DNA of 64,000 bases from Acanthochlamys bracteata (GCA_019914995.1 CM034140.1:4898001-4962000), one strand, 5' to 3'; shown: positions 11,201 to 22,504, counted from the stretch's first letter. Numbers and translations are program-made. Notes: a model not told the origin generated them from the letters alone.

Positions 11201-12600
11201 ACATCAAATTGTAGTTATGGAAATTTACCAAGAAGAAGTATTGCTCTAGCAGAACAAGACTTTAGCAATTTACGATCTAAAGGAAAACCATTCCCATTAG
11301 AACAAAAAAATAAATTTTCAGACTTTAGGTGAAGGACAAATTCTTAACCTTACTGCTCATGATCCCCAATTATGGAATAATGTTATAGATGTATGGAAAA
11401 ATTTAGTAGTAGGTAGTTTTTGGAAAAATATGAAAGATTGTATATCTGGAGAAGAAGCATTTAGATATTTAGAAATATTTTTAGGAGAATCTGTAAGAGG
11501 ATTTATGAAAGTAAATAAACGACAACAACCTAGTGGTTATAAACGACTTTTAGATTTAGGACCTAATCCATATAATTTTGTTAATCAAATACATCAATTA
11601 GTAACAGGAGAAGACCCTAATGTAGGATTAGTTTCTATGCAAGCAGATGCTTTAATGCTACATAGAACAAATGCAACTTAGAGATGTTAGCAAGGCCAAA
11701 CGATTTTGTAATGAATATGTTAATATGGTCAAAAAGGTAGGAGCCGGTTTTGATTAAGAATATGGAAAAAGACTATTTAGAAAATTCGCTGGAGATTTAG
11801 GAAAAGAAACAGAAAGAGAATGGAATCAGTTAGCACCAGTTAAAGACAACCTAATACACCATGGACAATAACCAAAAGAGTAAATCGTATAATGAAAGTA
11901 TTAACTAGAAAATGTACTGAAATTCAAACAAATAGACAACTGAAAAAAGGACAGTATGCATTCTGTAATAATATGTATGTTCCTAATCAAGATTATAGAG
12001 AACCAAGAACTAAAAGAAGGTATACACGTAGATTACCTTATTTGAAAAGAGATATTATCTAAGTAGGTCTAATAGAAAGAAGCCTTATCTATAAAAATGT
12101 TTAAAGATTTAATCCAAAAATAAATTATAGAAAAAAATTAAAATGTTTTGCATGTAATAGTGAAGAACATTTAAGTAATGCATGCCCTAAAAGAAAGAAT
12201 TTACATAATAAAAATACAGAATTATTAGAATGTGTTAATGAAACTCTAATAGAAATAGACTCAGAATTATCTGATGACGAAACTATTTATAGTATAGAAT
12301 CTTTAGAAGAAAAATATAGAGATGAAAACCATGAAGACTTTATTCAAGAAATGTCAGGAATAAATTTAGATTCTGATTTTTCAGATGATGAATTTCAAGT
12401 TTTAAATCCATACTTTAATTCAAATCATTTATAATATATAATGAAGAATGCCATCATAATTGTAAGACATATGAAGAAATAGATAGTACATCCTGTTTTA
12501 TTTGTAAATGGTATCCAAGTAGAATGAATAGAGCCAGATGTAATTCATGCCTTTTAGAAGGATGTATAAAAATGTTTAAATTTATAAGAAGATTATCCTA
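11200..12600 (+). pseudogene. Copy A polyprotein (ORF D), capsid region with two Cys motifs
   Basis: The capsid core lies around 11340-11850 (GEEAFRYLEIFLGESVRG, GPNPYNFVNQIHQL, VGLVSMQADAL, then FCNEYV and YGKRLFRKF), which is the conserved badnavirus/tungrovirus capsid pattern. A CCHC knuckle (C-x2-C-x4-H-x4-C) sits at 12144-12186 and a second Cys-rich block at about 12450-12575. The tract between core and knuckle is very basic, fitting nucleic-acid binding. Several stops and frameshifts are present, for example at the MLHRTNAT stop near 11680. Confidence 0.85.
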
Positions 12601-12860
12601 GATACAAAGAAACACTTGAATCTAGAGTTACTTATTTAGAAAAGCAAGTATTTAGGATAACCCGAAAATTAAATCGATTAGAATCTACTTTAGATCTAGA
12701 TATATCTGAAAGTAGTAAACAGCAAGAAGAGTTTAGTTTTCGACCTACTATTCCAATCCCCGAATGTAATTCTGTAGTAGAAGACGTTACAAATTTAAAC
12801 TTAGTTGAAGAACCTATAATTGTATGTAACAATTACAATGAAATAGGAACAATAAAAGTT

Positions 12861-13466
12861 ATGTGCAAAATACGTATAGAAAATTATGTGGTAGAAACCT
12901 TGGCCATGATAGACATAGGATGTATAAATACTATACTTACTCCAGACATAATTCCTGAAAAGTATTTTAGAAAACGTACAAAACCATTAGTAGCCACACA
13001 AATGAATGGAGAAACTTATACATATACTTTTACAATTCCTACAGGTACCAAAATAAGTTTTAAAACAAATTGTAGTTATAGTACAGATTATACTTTACCT
13101 ACGGAACAAACTTCCGTCAGAAGATTAAGCCTTAAGCATAATGTTATTCTCGGAATATCTTTTCTTTTAAAAGATAATGGTAGTATAACACTTTCCAAGG
13201 ATTTTTTCTTCTTACAACATCATTCCTTAATCAGTCCTACCTCCCCTACCTCAGAGTATGCTGGAAAGCGTGGTGGGTTTAAGCCAGTATTTTTAGACAA
13301 ACATGGTCCTTTGTTAATTCATACTATTCCTCCAAAAGAATGCCCTTGTTCTATAGAAGGCCAATTCCAATTAGGAGAAGAGACTGTAAGCCCAAGTATA
13401 AAAGATTATCTGACACAATTAGAAGAAGCATCAATAGATTTTGAATCATTAGAATTTATGGTATAA
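12861..13466 (+). pseudogene. Copy A polyprotein (ORF D), aspartic protease region
   Basis: A 200-codon open stretch continuous in sense with the capsid part. The retropepsin-like catalytic triplet reads Asp-Ile-Gly (12912-12920, context AMIDIGCINTIL) where the family has DSG or DTG, so this copy would be catalytically impaired. A second conserved segment, HNVILGISFLLKDNG, lies near 13137-13182 and fits the ILG-type flap end. The C-terminal part leads into the reverse transcriptase. The ATG at 12861 is internal and not the natural start. Confidence 0.85.
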
Positions 13467-14406
13467 CCTTTACAGTTTACGTATAATTTATTAGAAGAAA
13501 CAAGTTTAACACAGTTAATTTCTAAATTAGAAAATTTAGAAATTATTGGAGAAGATATATAGAAATATTGGTATAAAGATAAAACAGTTTGCCGTTTAAG
13601 ACTATTAAATGAGAATTTAGTTATAAAAGCATGAACTATTGAAGCATCAGAGGCCGATAGAAAAGATTTTAAGGAACACATTACAGATTTGCTTAAATTA
13701 AATGTAATAAGAAAATCTGTAGTGCACATAGACCCCTGCATTTATAGTTAGAAATCATAGTGAAATAGTAAGAGAAAAATCTAAAATGGTTATTAATTAA
13801 AAGAGACTGAATCATAACACTATAGACGATGGATATTTAATCCCAAATAAGAATGAATTACTTGAAAAAATGAAGGATAGAAAAATATATAGTGAGTTTG
13901 ATTGTAAATCAGGATTTTGGCAAGTTAGAATATCAGAAGAAAGTATTCCCTAGACAGCATTTAGTTGCCCAGAAGGACATTTCGAGTGGTTAGTAATGCC
14001 ATTTGGACTTAAGAATGCACCTTCTATCTTTCAAAGAAAGATGGATGAGGTATTTAGAAAATATTCAGAATTTGTTATTGTCTACATCGATGATATTATA
14101 GTTTTTAGTAAATCTAAAGAGGAACATTTAGGACATTTACAATTAGTTTTAAAGGCATTTTTGGAACATGGAATTACTATTAGTAAAAAGAAAACGCAAC
14201 TTGAAAAAGAAAAAATTGAATTTCTAGGCGTAGTAACAGGAAAAGACAAAATAGAATTACAAGAGCATATTTGTAAGAAAATATTCAGTTTCCTTGATAA
14301 GTTAAGTAACTTAAAAGAAATACAACATTTTCTAGGAGTTTTAAACAGACCATTTATTAAAAACTTAGGTAAGCTTGCAGGTCCTTTATATGCAAAACAG
14401 ATTTAA
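13467..14406 (+). pseudogene. Copy A polyprotein (ORF D), reverse transcriptase region
   Basis: The first half (13467-13990) is broken by several stops but is recognisable by comparison with copy C. The second half, 13996-14406, is open: PFGLKNAPSIFQRKMDEVF, then the active site YIDD at 14083-14094 with the badnavirus-like context YIDDIIVFS, then the thumb region ending LAGPLYAK. Copying of pregenomic RNA would need this domain with RNase H. The stop after LYAKQI is due to a one-base change of frame. Confidence 0.9.
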
Positions 14407-14932
14407 AAGGACAAAGAAATTTTAATATAGGAGATATAAAATTAGTTCAGCAGATTAAAGAGAAGGTTAAACAGATACCTTCTTTAGAATTACCTTTAGA
14501 TTCTGACTACCTAATCATTGAAACAGACGGATCTCATTTAGGATGGGGTGCCATACTGTTAGCAAAAACTAATAAATATTCTCCTAAAGCAACTGAGAAA
14601 GTAGTAAGACTTAGTAGCGGTCAGTATAAAGAAAAGAGAAATAGAACAAGCATTGAATCTGAGTTATTAGCTATTAACTATGCTTTAGATTCATTTCGGT
14701 TTTTTATTTTATCTAAACCAGAAATAACTCTAAGAACAGATTGTGAGGCTATTGTAAAATTTTATAATAAAATGAATGAAAAAAGATCTAACCAAAGAAG
14801 ATGGTTAAATTTTACTGATGGAATTACAAATGATGGTTTACGAATAGAAATAGAACATATTAAAGGTAAAGATAAATAGCTTAGCATATATCCTAAGTAG
14901 ATTTCTAACTCTTTCTCTTTCACCTAATACAG
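14407..14932 (+). pseudogene. Copy A polyprotein (ORF D), RNase H region
   Basis: It encodes a retroviral-type RNase H: ETDGSHLGWGAILL around 14518, SSGQYKEKRNRTSIESELLA around 14610, and RTDCEAIVKFYNKM near 14735, ending with a degraded form of the terminal LADxLSRFL motif near 14880-14910 (a TAG interrupts it). The end overlaps the start of ORF E. Frame breaks flank it on the left side at 14401-14420. Confidence 0.85.
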
Positions 14933-16253
14933 ATGCAGCCTCGTCCCAGGTTCATCCCTTCGCAAGTAGCAAGACCTAGTCTTCAGAACCAGAATAATAT
15001 AGTAAGACCTAGTCAATAGACTTCAAGACAATATAATTTAGAAAAACCTTATTTTGGTAAACATGAGTTATTATGCTTTCCTCCTAGCAATATTTCATTT
15101 AGACCTTTAGATAAACAAGAACAAAACATATCAAAAGAACATAAATGTTTGTTAGATAACCTGTGGCAAGCTTTTCAAAAGAATGATCAAAAGTATTTTT
15201 TAGCTAGTATGAATGCTCTTACTTTCCATTTTTCACATGAAAGAAGAAACTTTGCTTTTTATGTCGTTTATGGGGAAGACTTCCAGGTGTTTTTCATACA
15301 TGGTTAGAAGTATTAGACAGCATTAGAGATTTTCCAAATGCATCTTATAAAGGTTTTAATCATTTTTCTGAAGCATTAGACATTGCGCGAGAACGTATAC
15401 GCATAAATTTCTATTTATCTCCTTACTTGAGAAAGCACATATAGACCCTCAGATCTCTTATAAGATTGCAAAACATACTCGAGAGAAAGTTATTTTCTGT
15501 CATCATTGCAACACATTAGCAGAAACTGTCAATAAGCTTAATGATGCAGTTGCTTGCCTACGCCAAGAAAAACTTAAGCTACTTGACAAACAGGCAGATT
15601 TTGAAAGACTTCTTATTCAGGTAAGGTTGGATTATATCCAATGAACATCTTCCAAGCCTGCAGAGGAGTATAAACATACTGCAGGAACAACAGCTACTCT
15701 TGCTGAGAAAAGAGTAGAAACAGCATTCGCTTGTGCTGAGAAACAAGTGGCTAGCCCGGTTCTACCGGTGACCGGTAAAGGCAAATCAAATCCGGATAAC
15801 CTTGGCAATTTGGAAAAAATTGCATTAACACGAATTCATCAAGGAGAAAGTAGTACTAAGAACAGTACTCAGAACCATACACAGAACAATGAACAATATA
15901 CAAGAGACTATATTGGGACATAGAGCAGTCCTAAGAACTTGAACGAAAAATGTGACAGAGAAAGTATACAGATTATTCCATCCTATCTATATAATGTCAG
16001 ACCTAGAAGAATTGTATTACGAAAACGAGAATTTAAGAAACTTATTAAAGAAACCATTAAAGATCTTTCTATCCTTAAAGGGAGAATTACCAATCCTATG
16101 GACTGTGAAAAGGAATATAAATCTACTAGTGTAGAATCTACTGCAGACAGTCCTCTACCATATGCCGCTATGGATGAAAGATGTGCATATATTGATAACC
16201 TATCACATCCAGATAGTGACCGAGGGTTAGGATCAGAACATGCTGGCATCTAG
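14933..16253 (+). pseudogene. Copy A, ORF E with viroplasmin-type domain
   Basis: ATG at 14933-14935 (MQPRPRF) overlaps the end of the polyprotein. Around 15225-15400 lies a viroplasmin/RNase H1 N-terminal fold (FYVV, then PGVFHTWLEVLDSIRDFP, YKGFNHFSEALDIA), the domain of caulimovirus transactivator (TAV/P6) proteins. It is followed by an ISPxLR-like segment, a Leu/Lys-rich probable coiled coil (about 15520-15640), a low-complexity Ser/Thr/Gln region, and a conserved C-terminus (YLYNVRPRR, then AAMDERCAYIDNLSHPDSD) ending at TAG 16251-16253. Caulimovirus TAV promotes translation reinitiation and builds inclusion bodies; the role here is inferred. Frameshift inside the domain near 15265 and several stops. 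Confidence 0.8.
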
Positions 16254-16329
16254 AAGAGATCAAGATCTAGATGGAGAAATACCACCAAAAGATAGAGACA
16301 TGCAACCAGAGATCAACAGTTAATTAACC

Positions 16330-16414
16330 ATACTCCGGTTAGTTAACTCTAGTTTGTTAACTCTAGTTAAGTTTTATGTTAACTATGGTTGAGTTATTTT
16401 CTGTCTATATATAT
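16330..16414 (+). promoter_or_regulatory. Pararetrovirus copy A promoter
   Basis: Downstream of ORF E, the motif GTTAACT recurs four times in variants (about 16341-16387, with CTCTAGTT spacers), followed by a TATA box at 16406-16414 (TATATATAT). The poly(A) signal lies about 90 bases further on. This is the order expected of a caulimovirid pregenomic RNA promoter. Confidence 0.65.
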
Positions 16415-16500
16415 GTAGAAAGTGTATCGTTTAGAGACATCGGTCTTTAGAGATCTGAAGTGCTCTCCTGTGTGCTTTCTCTGTAAGTTCCTTTTCTTTT

Positions 16501-16538
16501 AATAAAAGTTTTTGGGATTTCCTGAAAGGGAAACTCCC
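16501..16538 (+). terminator. Pararetrovirus copy A poly(A) signal with hairpin
   Basis: AATAAA at 16501-16506 is followed by the potential hairpin GGGATTTCC-TGAAA-GGGAAACTCCC (16514-16538). The same signal and hairpin, base for base from GGGA to TCCC, occur in copy C. A poly(A) signal shortly after the promoter is normal for terminally redundant pararetrovirus RNA. Confidence 0.65.
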
Positions 16539-17267
16539 GAACTCTTTCCTTTATGTCTACTCTCCATTAAAAATATGTTTTTTTCCTTTTTGTTCATATC
16601 TTGCATGTAGCATGCTGTAATAAACGTAGAAGGTTTTGACAGCAAACATATTACATGTATCTGATGCATATCTTCTTGATCTTTCTTTCTGTATCATAAA
16701 CTCTGCATAGAATTAGATGTATTCTAAGATTTCCCTGAACGTTGTGATCAGTAGGCTTTCATGAATATCAAATGCTTGTAAAAACTTTGTCCGGTAATCC
16801 TCTGAATCACCCTTGTAAGTCCTGTTTAAGCCAGTGATAGGCGTCTTAAGGCAAATTTGGGATTGAACATGATGAAAGAAAAGTAATACCAAGCTATTTG
16901 GTTTTTCTTAGCCCAAGATATCCTTGTAGTAGGGATTAATACTTAGATACACCCATTAATTAGCAGAGCTGAGAAAGATAGCTCTTTGCCTAATTTGCAG
17001 CCAAGAGCTCATTTGGTGGTAGCAGATTTAGATAAATGTTCCTGAAAGCTTTTGTTAATTAAAATTTAAAAAAAAAAGGAGAGAGCATCAGGAAACTAGT
17101 AGGGAAAAGTAACCCAATTATAAGAAAAGTTCTTTTTATCTCTTAATTTAACCTTCTTGATCATCTTATTCTACATCTCTGAACTCATTTTAGCTTTTCT
17201 CAGCCTTCATCTGCCTTTCAAATACGTAGTAGTAAAAAGTAATAACAATAATAGTAATTACTTTTTC
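16539..17267 (+). other. Pararetrovirus copy A leader, truncated before the primer site
   Basis: This non-coding leader matches 63212-63940 of copy C and part of 5635-5830. Shared blocks include CTTGTAAGTC, TTGAACATGATGAAA, AGATATCCTTGTA and, near the 3' end, GTAATAACAATAATAGTAA. The primer site that should follow is absent. At about 17268 MULE sequence (M3) begins. Confidence 0.7.
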
Positions 17268-17850
17268 ACCCACAACAATTCTTTGGGAGTTTGTGTTAAA
17301 GAATGAGAAATATTTGAGTAAAATTATTGAGAAAGACAAAAAGAGGAGGATTATGCAGCCGAACACTTATATCGCATTGTAGTATGCAACTCCTTATATC
17401 TTAAAATATCTACCAAAATTGCATATAAGGAATGTGTACAATAAGTTGAAAAAAGAATATGAGAAAGCTCAGTCTCAGTATATCTTGCATGATGATCAAA
17501 AGGGTAGTAATGGGTACATGACTTATATTTTCAAATCTCGAGGGGAAGATGATCGACGGAAGTGGAAGGTGAAGTTTAATCATCCATAAAAGAAGGAAAT
17601 AGCGAATACAACTTTTTTGAGTTTATGAGATTCTTTGAGGACATCTTGTCAAGGTCTTTCAGAGTCGGGATATTTAAATACCCGATCAGTTTATTCTGCA
17701 GCGGTTGGAAAAAGATGCTAATAAATACATATGTAAGTACGATGAAGGTTCGACAAGTGGCCATGACGGTCCAGATTCAGCAGGTAGGCGTTTACTTACA
17801 TAAGTACTGTGTAAGGTCTATTTGTAATTTTGCGTGCACTTACACATTAT
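17268..17850 (+). pseudogene. MULE M3: 3' part of FAR1-like transposase
   Basis: The sequence is the inverted counterpart of 6330-6770 in M1. Fragments on the + strand include a segment reading EYEKAQSQYILHDDQKGS around 17455 and, in another frame, IPDQFILQR at about 17680, a segment typical of the C-terminal part of FAR1/FRS proteins just after the SWIM finger. The N-terminal and catalytic parts are missing and frames are broken. Truncated on the left by viral leader. Confidence 0.7.
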
Positions 17851-17859
17851 AACAGGTGT

Positions 17860-19126
17860 TTTTCTCCCCTCATTTCTCCCAACCTGTTTCTTCGTTCCGC
17901 TTCCGAGCCTATCCCTCCATCGCCGCTCCAAGCCAGCGATCGGAAGGATTCGCCGAATACTTAACTTAGTTGAGCCTCTCTCTTCTCCTTCCTTCAATTA
18001 TAGATTCAATAACTCCATTCTCATAGCTGATCAATAACCCTGACTGCGGTGAAACCCTCCTGTGCCGGTCGACGAACGTCAAATCGGTAAGAAAATTGTG
18101 TTTTTTCTTCTCCTCCTCCTTGTCTTCCTATTCCACATATCAATTTAATCAACTGCAGGTGCGAGCACCATCGAAGACAATATTTTAGAATTTGTGCGTT
18201 CTCGAGCTCACCAGGCTCCTTTTCGAATTCAATCAATATCGAAATAGCTAGTATTGTCCTTCCTTTCAAATTTTACATATATTGTTTTTTCATGATTTTT
18301 TGAGTTTTTTTTCTGTGTAGGTGCAGTCTGGAGCCGGACCAAGGGGAGATTCACTTGCAACTGTAGCCTTTAAGTTGAAGGTATCTTCATATCAGTGTTT
18401 AATTTGGTTTTTTACTTCTAATTTTTTATCTTCCATCTGTTTGAAGGACAATCGCATATATGGAAGAGAGGATTTACGTTTTTGCTGCTCTAGAGCTTAC
18501 TGATGCGGCTGAATGGCTTTGGAGCTCACTGCAAAAGATTTCTTGTTTGTTTCGTTATTTTTTTCTATTTTACGTGAATGCCGACTACTCTACAATCAAT
18601 GAATGTTTGCAAATGTGTTTGTTGGTGTAGTATGTCTAGGTGTAATGCAGACTGTTACTGCCATGCAGATTGCAAATTGTGTTTGTTGCTGTATGTGTGT
18701 GAATGTAGCTGTAGGACATGTAAACTTGTGAATGTAATTCAAGGTTGTAGCTTTTGTTGTGAATGTAATGTTAAATATTTTTACAAACTTGTGTTATGAA
18801 TGAAATGTGATTGTAATTCTTTGGTTAGTACCTGAATTTTGTGAATGAGTGAATGTGAAGTGAATGAAAATGTATGAAGGTGAAAGCAAACTGGAGTAGA
18901 AAATTGAATTCTAAAATATTGTCTTCGACGGTGCTCGCACCTGCAATTGATTAAATTGATATGTGGAATAGGAAGAGGAGAAGCAAAGAACACAATTTTC
19001 TTAGCGATTTGACGCTGGTCGGCCGGCACGAGAGGGTTTCACCGCCGTCGGGGTTATCGATCGGCTATGAGAAAGGAGCTACTGAATCGGAAATTGAAGG
19101 AAGGAGAAGAGAGAAGCTCAACTAAG
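17860..19126. mobile_element. MULE-derived inverted-repeat block
   Basis: The left arm (about 17964-18191) and right arm (about 18907-19126) are inverted copies, with the shared end block GGTGCGAGCACC. The loop, about 18192-18906, contains no gene. Its right part (18560-18880) is rich in GTGAATGT-type repeats that recur inverted at 33990-34400 in M2. The right arm is cut at 19126 by an LTR. This could be a non-autonomous MULE derivative with long terminal repeats. Confidence 0.6.
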
Positions 19127-19256
19127 CGAATCTTATCACTATACTATTACAATGTTGAGACACCACTAATGACAACACTCCACTAACCTACATGGTCCCC
19201 GATATATAGTGACCACATATAGTAACGCAACGGAATCTTATCACTATACTATTACA
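19127..19256 (-). mobile_element. R1 element, partial 3' LTR
   Basis: Reverse complement matches the LTR at 31021-31150: start TGTAATAGTATAGTGATAAG at 19256, then the GGGGACCATGTAGGTTAGTG region. The LTR start motif occurs a second time at about 19151-19128, so the copy is internally rearranged and ends against the MULE arm at 19126. Confidence 0.6.
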
Positions 19257-19389
19257 ATAATGGCTACAAGACAGAACGTCTCGTCAAGCCACGTCAGTGG
19301 TCATGTGCTTATGTCTTGTCATTGCTGTTTGTGATAAGAAGGAATCTTTCAGCAGTTCTTTGATTTGATGTTTAGCTTTCACCACGCTT

Positions 19390-20940
19390 TGCGCGCAAGA
19401 CTCTGATGGACCTAGTCGCAAATAGTGAGTGCTGCCAATGTATCCAAATCCAATGAATCGTTTGCATCATTCATCGCTTTGTTGGCAAGCTTGTCTTCCA
19501 TTTCTTGGTTCAGAAGATAGTCTTGTTGTGCTTCTATCCCAAATTTGCCAAGGTGTAGGGATTTGAGAAATTCGCAAACAACTCGCCATCAGTATCCTGT
19601 ATTTTTCTCTATGCTGTCTACGAATAGGACAGTTTTACCTGCATAGACCGAGTTGGTTTCGAAGCAAGCAATGTGGTCTGCTTCACTAGAAAATTCTTGT
19701 GCTGCCTGGCGCCTTTCTTCATCTTCGTTGAAGACCTTTTTGTTGAACCTAACGAAATGATGATTTGGTGCGTCAGACACGCTGTTCTTGGATCGCTGGG
19801 AACAGCTTTGTACATTCCCGTTTCTCCCAGATGCTCCAAATTCTGAACATGAAGATTGTTTGGAACCTGCTTGTATATTTTGCGACGAAGGCTTCGCTGA
19901 TTTCAGGAATGCAACGGAAGTAATCTTACGGTTGGTCTATGTTGATGTAAACTTCATGAACAAGCCCCTTTCTGATGTGAGATTTGTAACGAGGGATGTC
20001 ATGTAAGCATGCCAATATTCGTGGCCTTTGGTTTGTGTTGAGGAAGAGCTCTTCTCCAGTTAGGAGTTGTTCTACTCCAGTATCCTCTAGTTGTCAGAAG
20101 AAAAGAAGCAGCTGCGAGTCTCCCGGAAGTTGCCATTCATACATCGAGATCATGTTTTGAATTGTGATCCCAGCTTGCATTTCCTTAACCTTTTTCATTC
20201 TCTAGTTCGTAGAGATGAATTAGATCTAGAAAATTTTGTATTCCGAGGTTGACAATGTCCTTCGCGTCGATTTGGGAGAAGATGTCCCTCAGTTTTCTTT
20301 GATCTGTAGTAAGTCCCAGTAAAAATATTTGCATCTTTCGTGCATTGGGCTTCTGAACCGACTGTGGCCGAGAACTCAAGTAGTTTTGCAACTAAGGCTC
20401 GAGTCTCATTCTGGATCTTTCTCATTTCTGAGAGTGTCCAATCTAGCTGTGTAGGCAGAAATTAGCAGATTTATGGTTTGCAAATTGTATAGCTCTGAAA
20501 CACCCATTGATTTTGTCATATAAGTCAGGACTGGTGTTCTTCAGTTTCATGCTGTACCAATCTTTCACCGTTATTGTGGCGTAAGGTTGCTCTTTAGCAG
20601 GAATTGTCCCTAATGTAGAAATTAGCGCTTTACCCTTGTGTTGGGGTTGTTTTGCCTGTTGGGTTGGTTGCCTTTTGATTTGTTGGGTCGCAAGTGCAAC
20701 TGCTCCTGTGGGAGTCGGTGTAACTTTTGTTCATGTGGGAATGGTCACTACTCCTGTGCGAGTTGATGTCACGGTCATTACGACTATGGGAGTTGACGTA
20801 ACTTGTGCTCCTGTGGGAGCAATAACTACTCCTGTGGGAGTAACTCCGGTGGGAGTTGAAGCTGTAGTTTTAGCAGAAATTTGTTTTTCACGCTTCATTT
20901 TTTCCAAGAACTCGTTGAATTCCTGGTCAATATTCATATC
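19390..20940 (-). pseudogene. R1 element, gag-like polyprotein pseudogene
   Basis: Reading from 20937 (MNIDQEFNEFLEKMKREKQI) the frame passes through a TPTGV-rich repeat region, then a segment with VKDWYSMKLKNTSPDLYDKI, then ARKMQIFLLGLTTDQRKLRD and FLDLIHLYELENE (about 20390-20190). Further down, in shifted frames, it reads LFVDSIEKNTGYWRV-like and DYLLNQEMEDKLANKA stretches (about 19640-19470). It lies between two inverted-compatible LTR pieces, which suggests a structural (gag-type) protein of a non-autonomous LTR element. No protease, reverse transcriptase or integrase is visible. I cannot place it in copia or gypsy. Confidence 0.45.
20690..20870 (-). repeat. Coding minisatellite (TPTGV repeats) in R1
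   Basis: Five to six degenerate units containing CTCCTGTGGGAGT (+ strand) with spacing of about 15-45 bp, encoding TPTGV-type pentads on the minus strand. The units are similar but not identical, so it is an older expansion. Confidence 0.65.
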
Positions 20941-21135
20941 CTGTTAAGAGGAACAAGCATGTTATTATAATTGCAAAATGATAGAAAGGATATTGTAAGA
21001 ATTGTTCAGTATATGAACAATACGGTTTTAGCGATATAATGTACATGTATTTTTGTACGGATATATCGTATTGGATATTTTGACTCTGAAGTCCCAACGA
21101 TATATGTCCTTTATATTATTTATATTCTTCTATGT

Positions 21136-21440
21136 CTATTGTGGTAGACTCCAAAGAATATACTGAGTTTTATTCAAACTCGTATACATATAAAATATAT
21201 GTGTCATCTGACTCTGTTGACCAAGAAGGCTTCTAGTCATCAGACTATTCATCTTTCGATGAGTATTTGTTTGTGTATAGGGAGTTCTAAAGCCATCAGG
21301 GTGTTTTCTTGTTATGAGTAAACACCTGTGAATTCTGATTTTCTCCAAGTCATCTCTGGTCCAGTTGGGAAGGAGTTCCTTTCCTGTGGGAGTGAGGCTA
21401 ATCGTAGTAAATACAATTGGTTTTGTTTTATTCTTCTTGT
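21136..21440 (-). pseudogene. R1 element, short coding-like segment upstream of gag
   Basis: An open stretch of about 95 codons: a LTPTGKELLPNWTRDDLEKI segment, then HRCLLITRKHPDGFRTPY and on to LGQQSQ. It lies between the R1 primer site and the gag-like region and has no recognised domain. It could be the gag N-terminus separated by a frameshift. Confidence 0.35.
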
Positions 21441-22167
21441 TTAGAAGAATAGTGTGTTGTATTCTCTGTATACTTTAGCCAAGAGTTATCTAGGCTTAGT
21501 AACCGGATGCAGATTTAGTCTTTGTGGAGACTCCTACTTTCCTGGTGAGGAGATATGATAATTGCTGTTCATAGGTATTCTTTTGTAGTTTTGACCCCGA
21601 AATTTCTTTGACAGTTCCTTTTTTCTTTGGTTAGTCCTGCACAATTAGCTTAGAGCATATATTCGACTATTTGCTATAATAATGTAAAAATCGATAAAGA
21701 TCAAAACGAACAGTTCTCAGGCATTCTTCTTCAACCTTTCACTAGGTTTGACCCAAATATCTCCGGCTAAACAGAGCACCCCTGACGGTGGCTTTCGCGT
21801 TAGACCTCAGCCTCAATCTCAACTTCTCTCTAGGAAGTATCTTGAACCGCTAGCCTATACCTCTGCTTCAGAAGTACCGAGCACAGCCATGGTTCGTTTT
21901 CTACTCCGTGGCGTAGTAGCTCAAGATCGAAGAAGGTGCCATTGAACTGTAAGTTCCTCCACCTACCATTTTTTTTACAATACTATAAGCAAATAACGAA
22001 AACAATTCCTACAAATAAGACTAGCATGATGTTAGAAAAAATCAAACGGTGTTGTGAAGGAAGCCATACCAGTACTGTCAAAGCGAACCTCCAGCTTTTA
22101 CTCGACAAGCACAATAGACGACGTGAGATGCACGAAGAAGACACAAGACACGGATAGACGATCAACG

Positions 22168-22179
22168 TCTCTGATACCA
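22168..22179 (-). promoter_or_regulatory. R1 primer-binding site (tRNA-Met type)
   Basis: The minus strand reads TGGTATCAGAGA, 11 of 12 bases identical to the plant initiator-Met primer site, and directly abuts the end of the LTR (CCAATC). This fixes R1 as a minus-strand LTR element. Confidence 0.75.
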
Positions 22180-22504
22180 GATTGGATATAGACAGCCCGG
22201 CGGAGGAAGGGAGTGGCGCAGAAAGGTCGGAAGAAAATTACACGGAGGAAGAACGAAGATAAGATTGGAGATATTCTTCTAAATCTTTAGGTTTATTCAC
22301 AAATGTTATGAGGGGTGACCTCAACCCAGAGCGGAAGCCCCATATTTTATAGTACTTACAAAGGATCGCAGTGGCGTATCCCATAAGTCTCATCTTGGGC
22401 TAGTGGCCGACATATGCATGTGGGCAAAGTAAAGTGATGAGATACCACTAACTAATGATAAGACTCCACTAACCTAGATGGTCCCCGATACATAGTGATT
22501 AGGT
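22180..22504 (-). mobile_element. R1 element, 5' LTR (truncated)
   Basis: It matches 31060-31380 in reverse complement. On the minus strand it contains a TATA-like box (CTATAAAATATGGGG, around 22350), an AATAAA near 22300 and the terminal CCAATC at 22180. The outer ~40 bases are replaced at 22505 by viral sequence of copy D. Confidence 0.75.

Noticed and set aside
9554-17267. Copy A as an active, replication-competent virus
   Set aside because: It has many stops, frameshifts, a truncated ORF C, missing ORFs A and B, and no primer site.
20636-20947. Val/Gly/Thr-rich frame on the plus strand
   Set aside because: Antisense of the TPTGV repeat region of the R1 gag-like protein; its repetitiveness is from the minisatellite.
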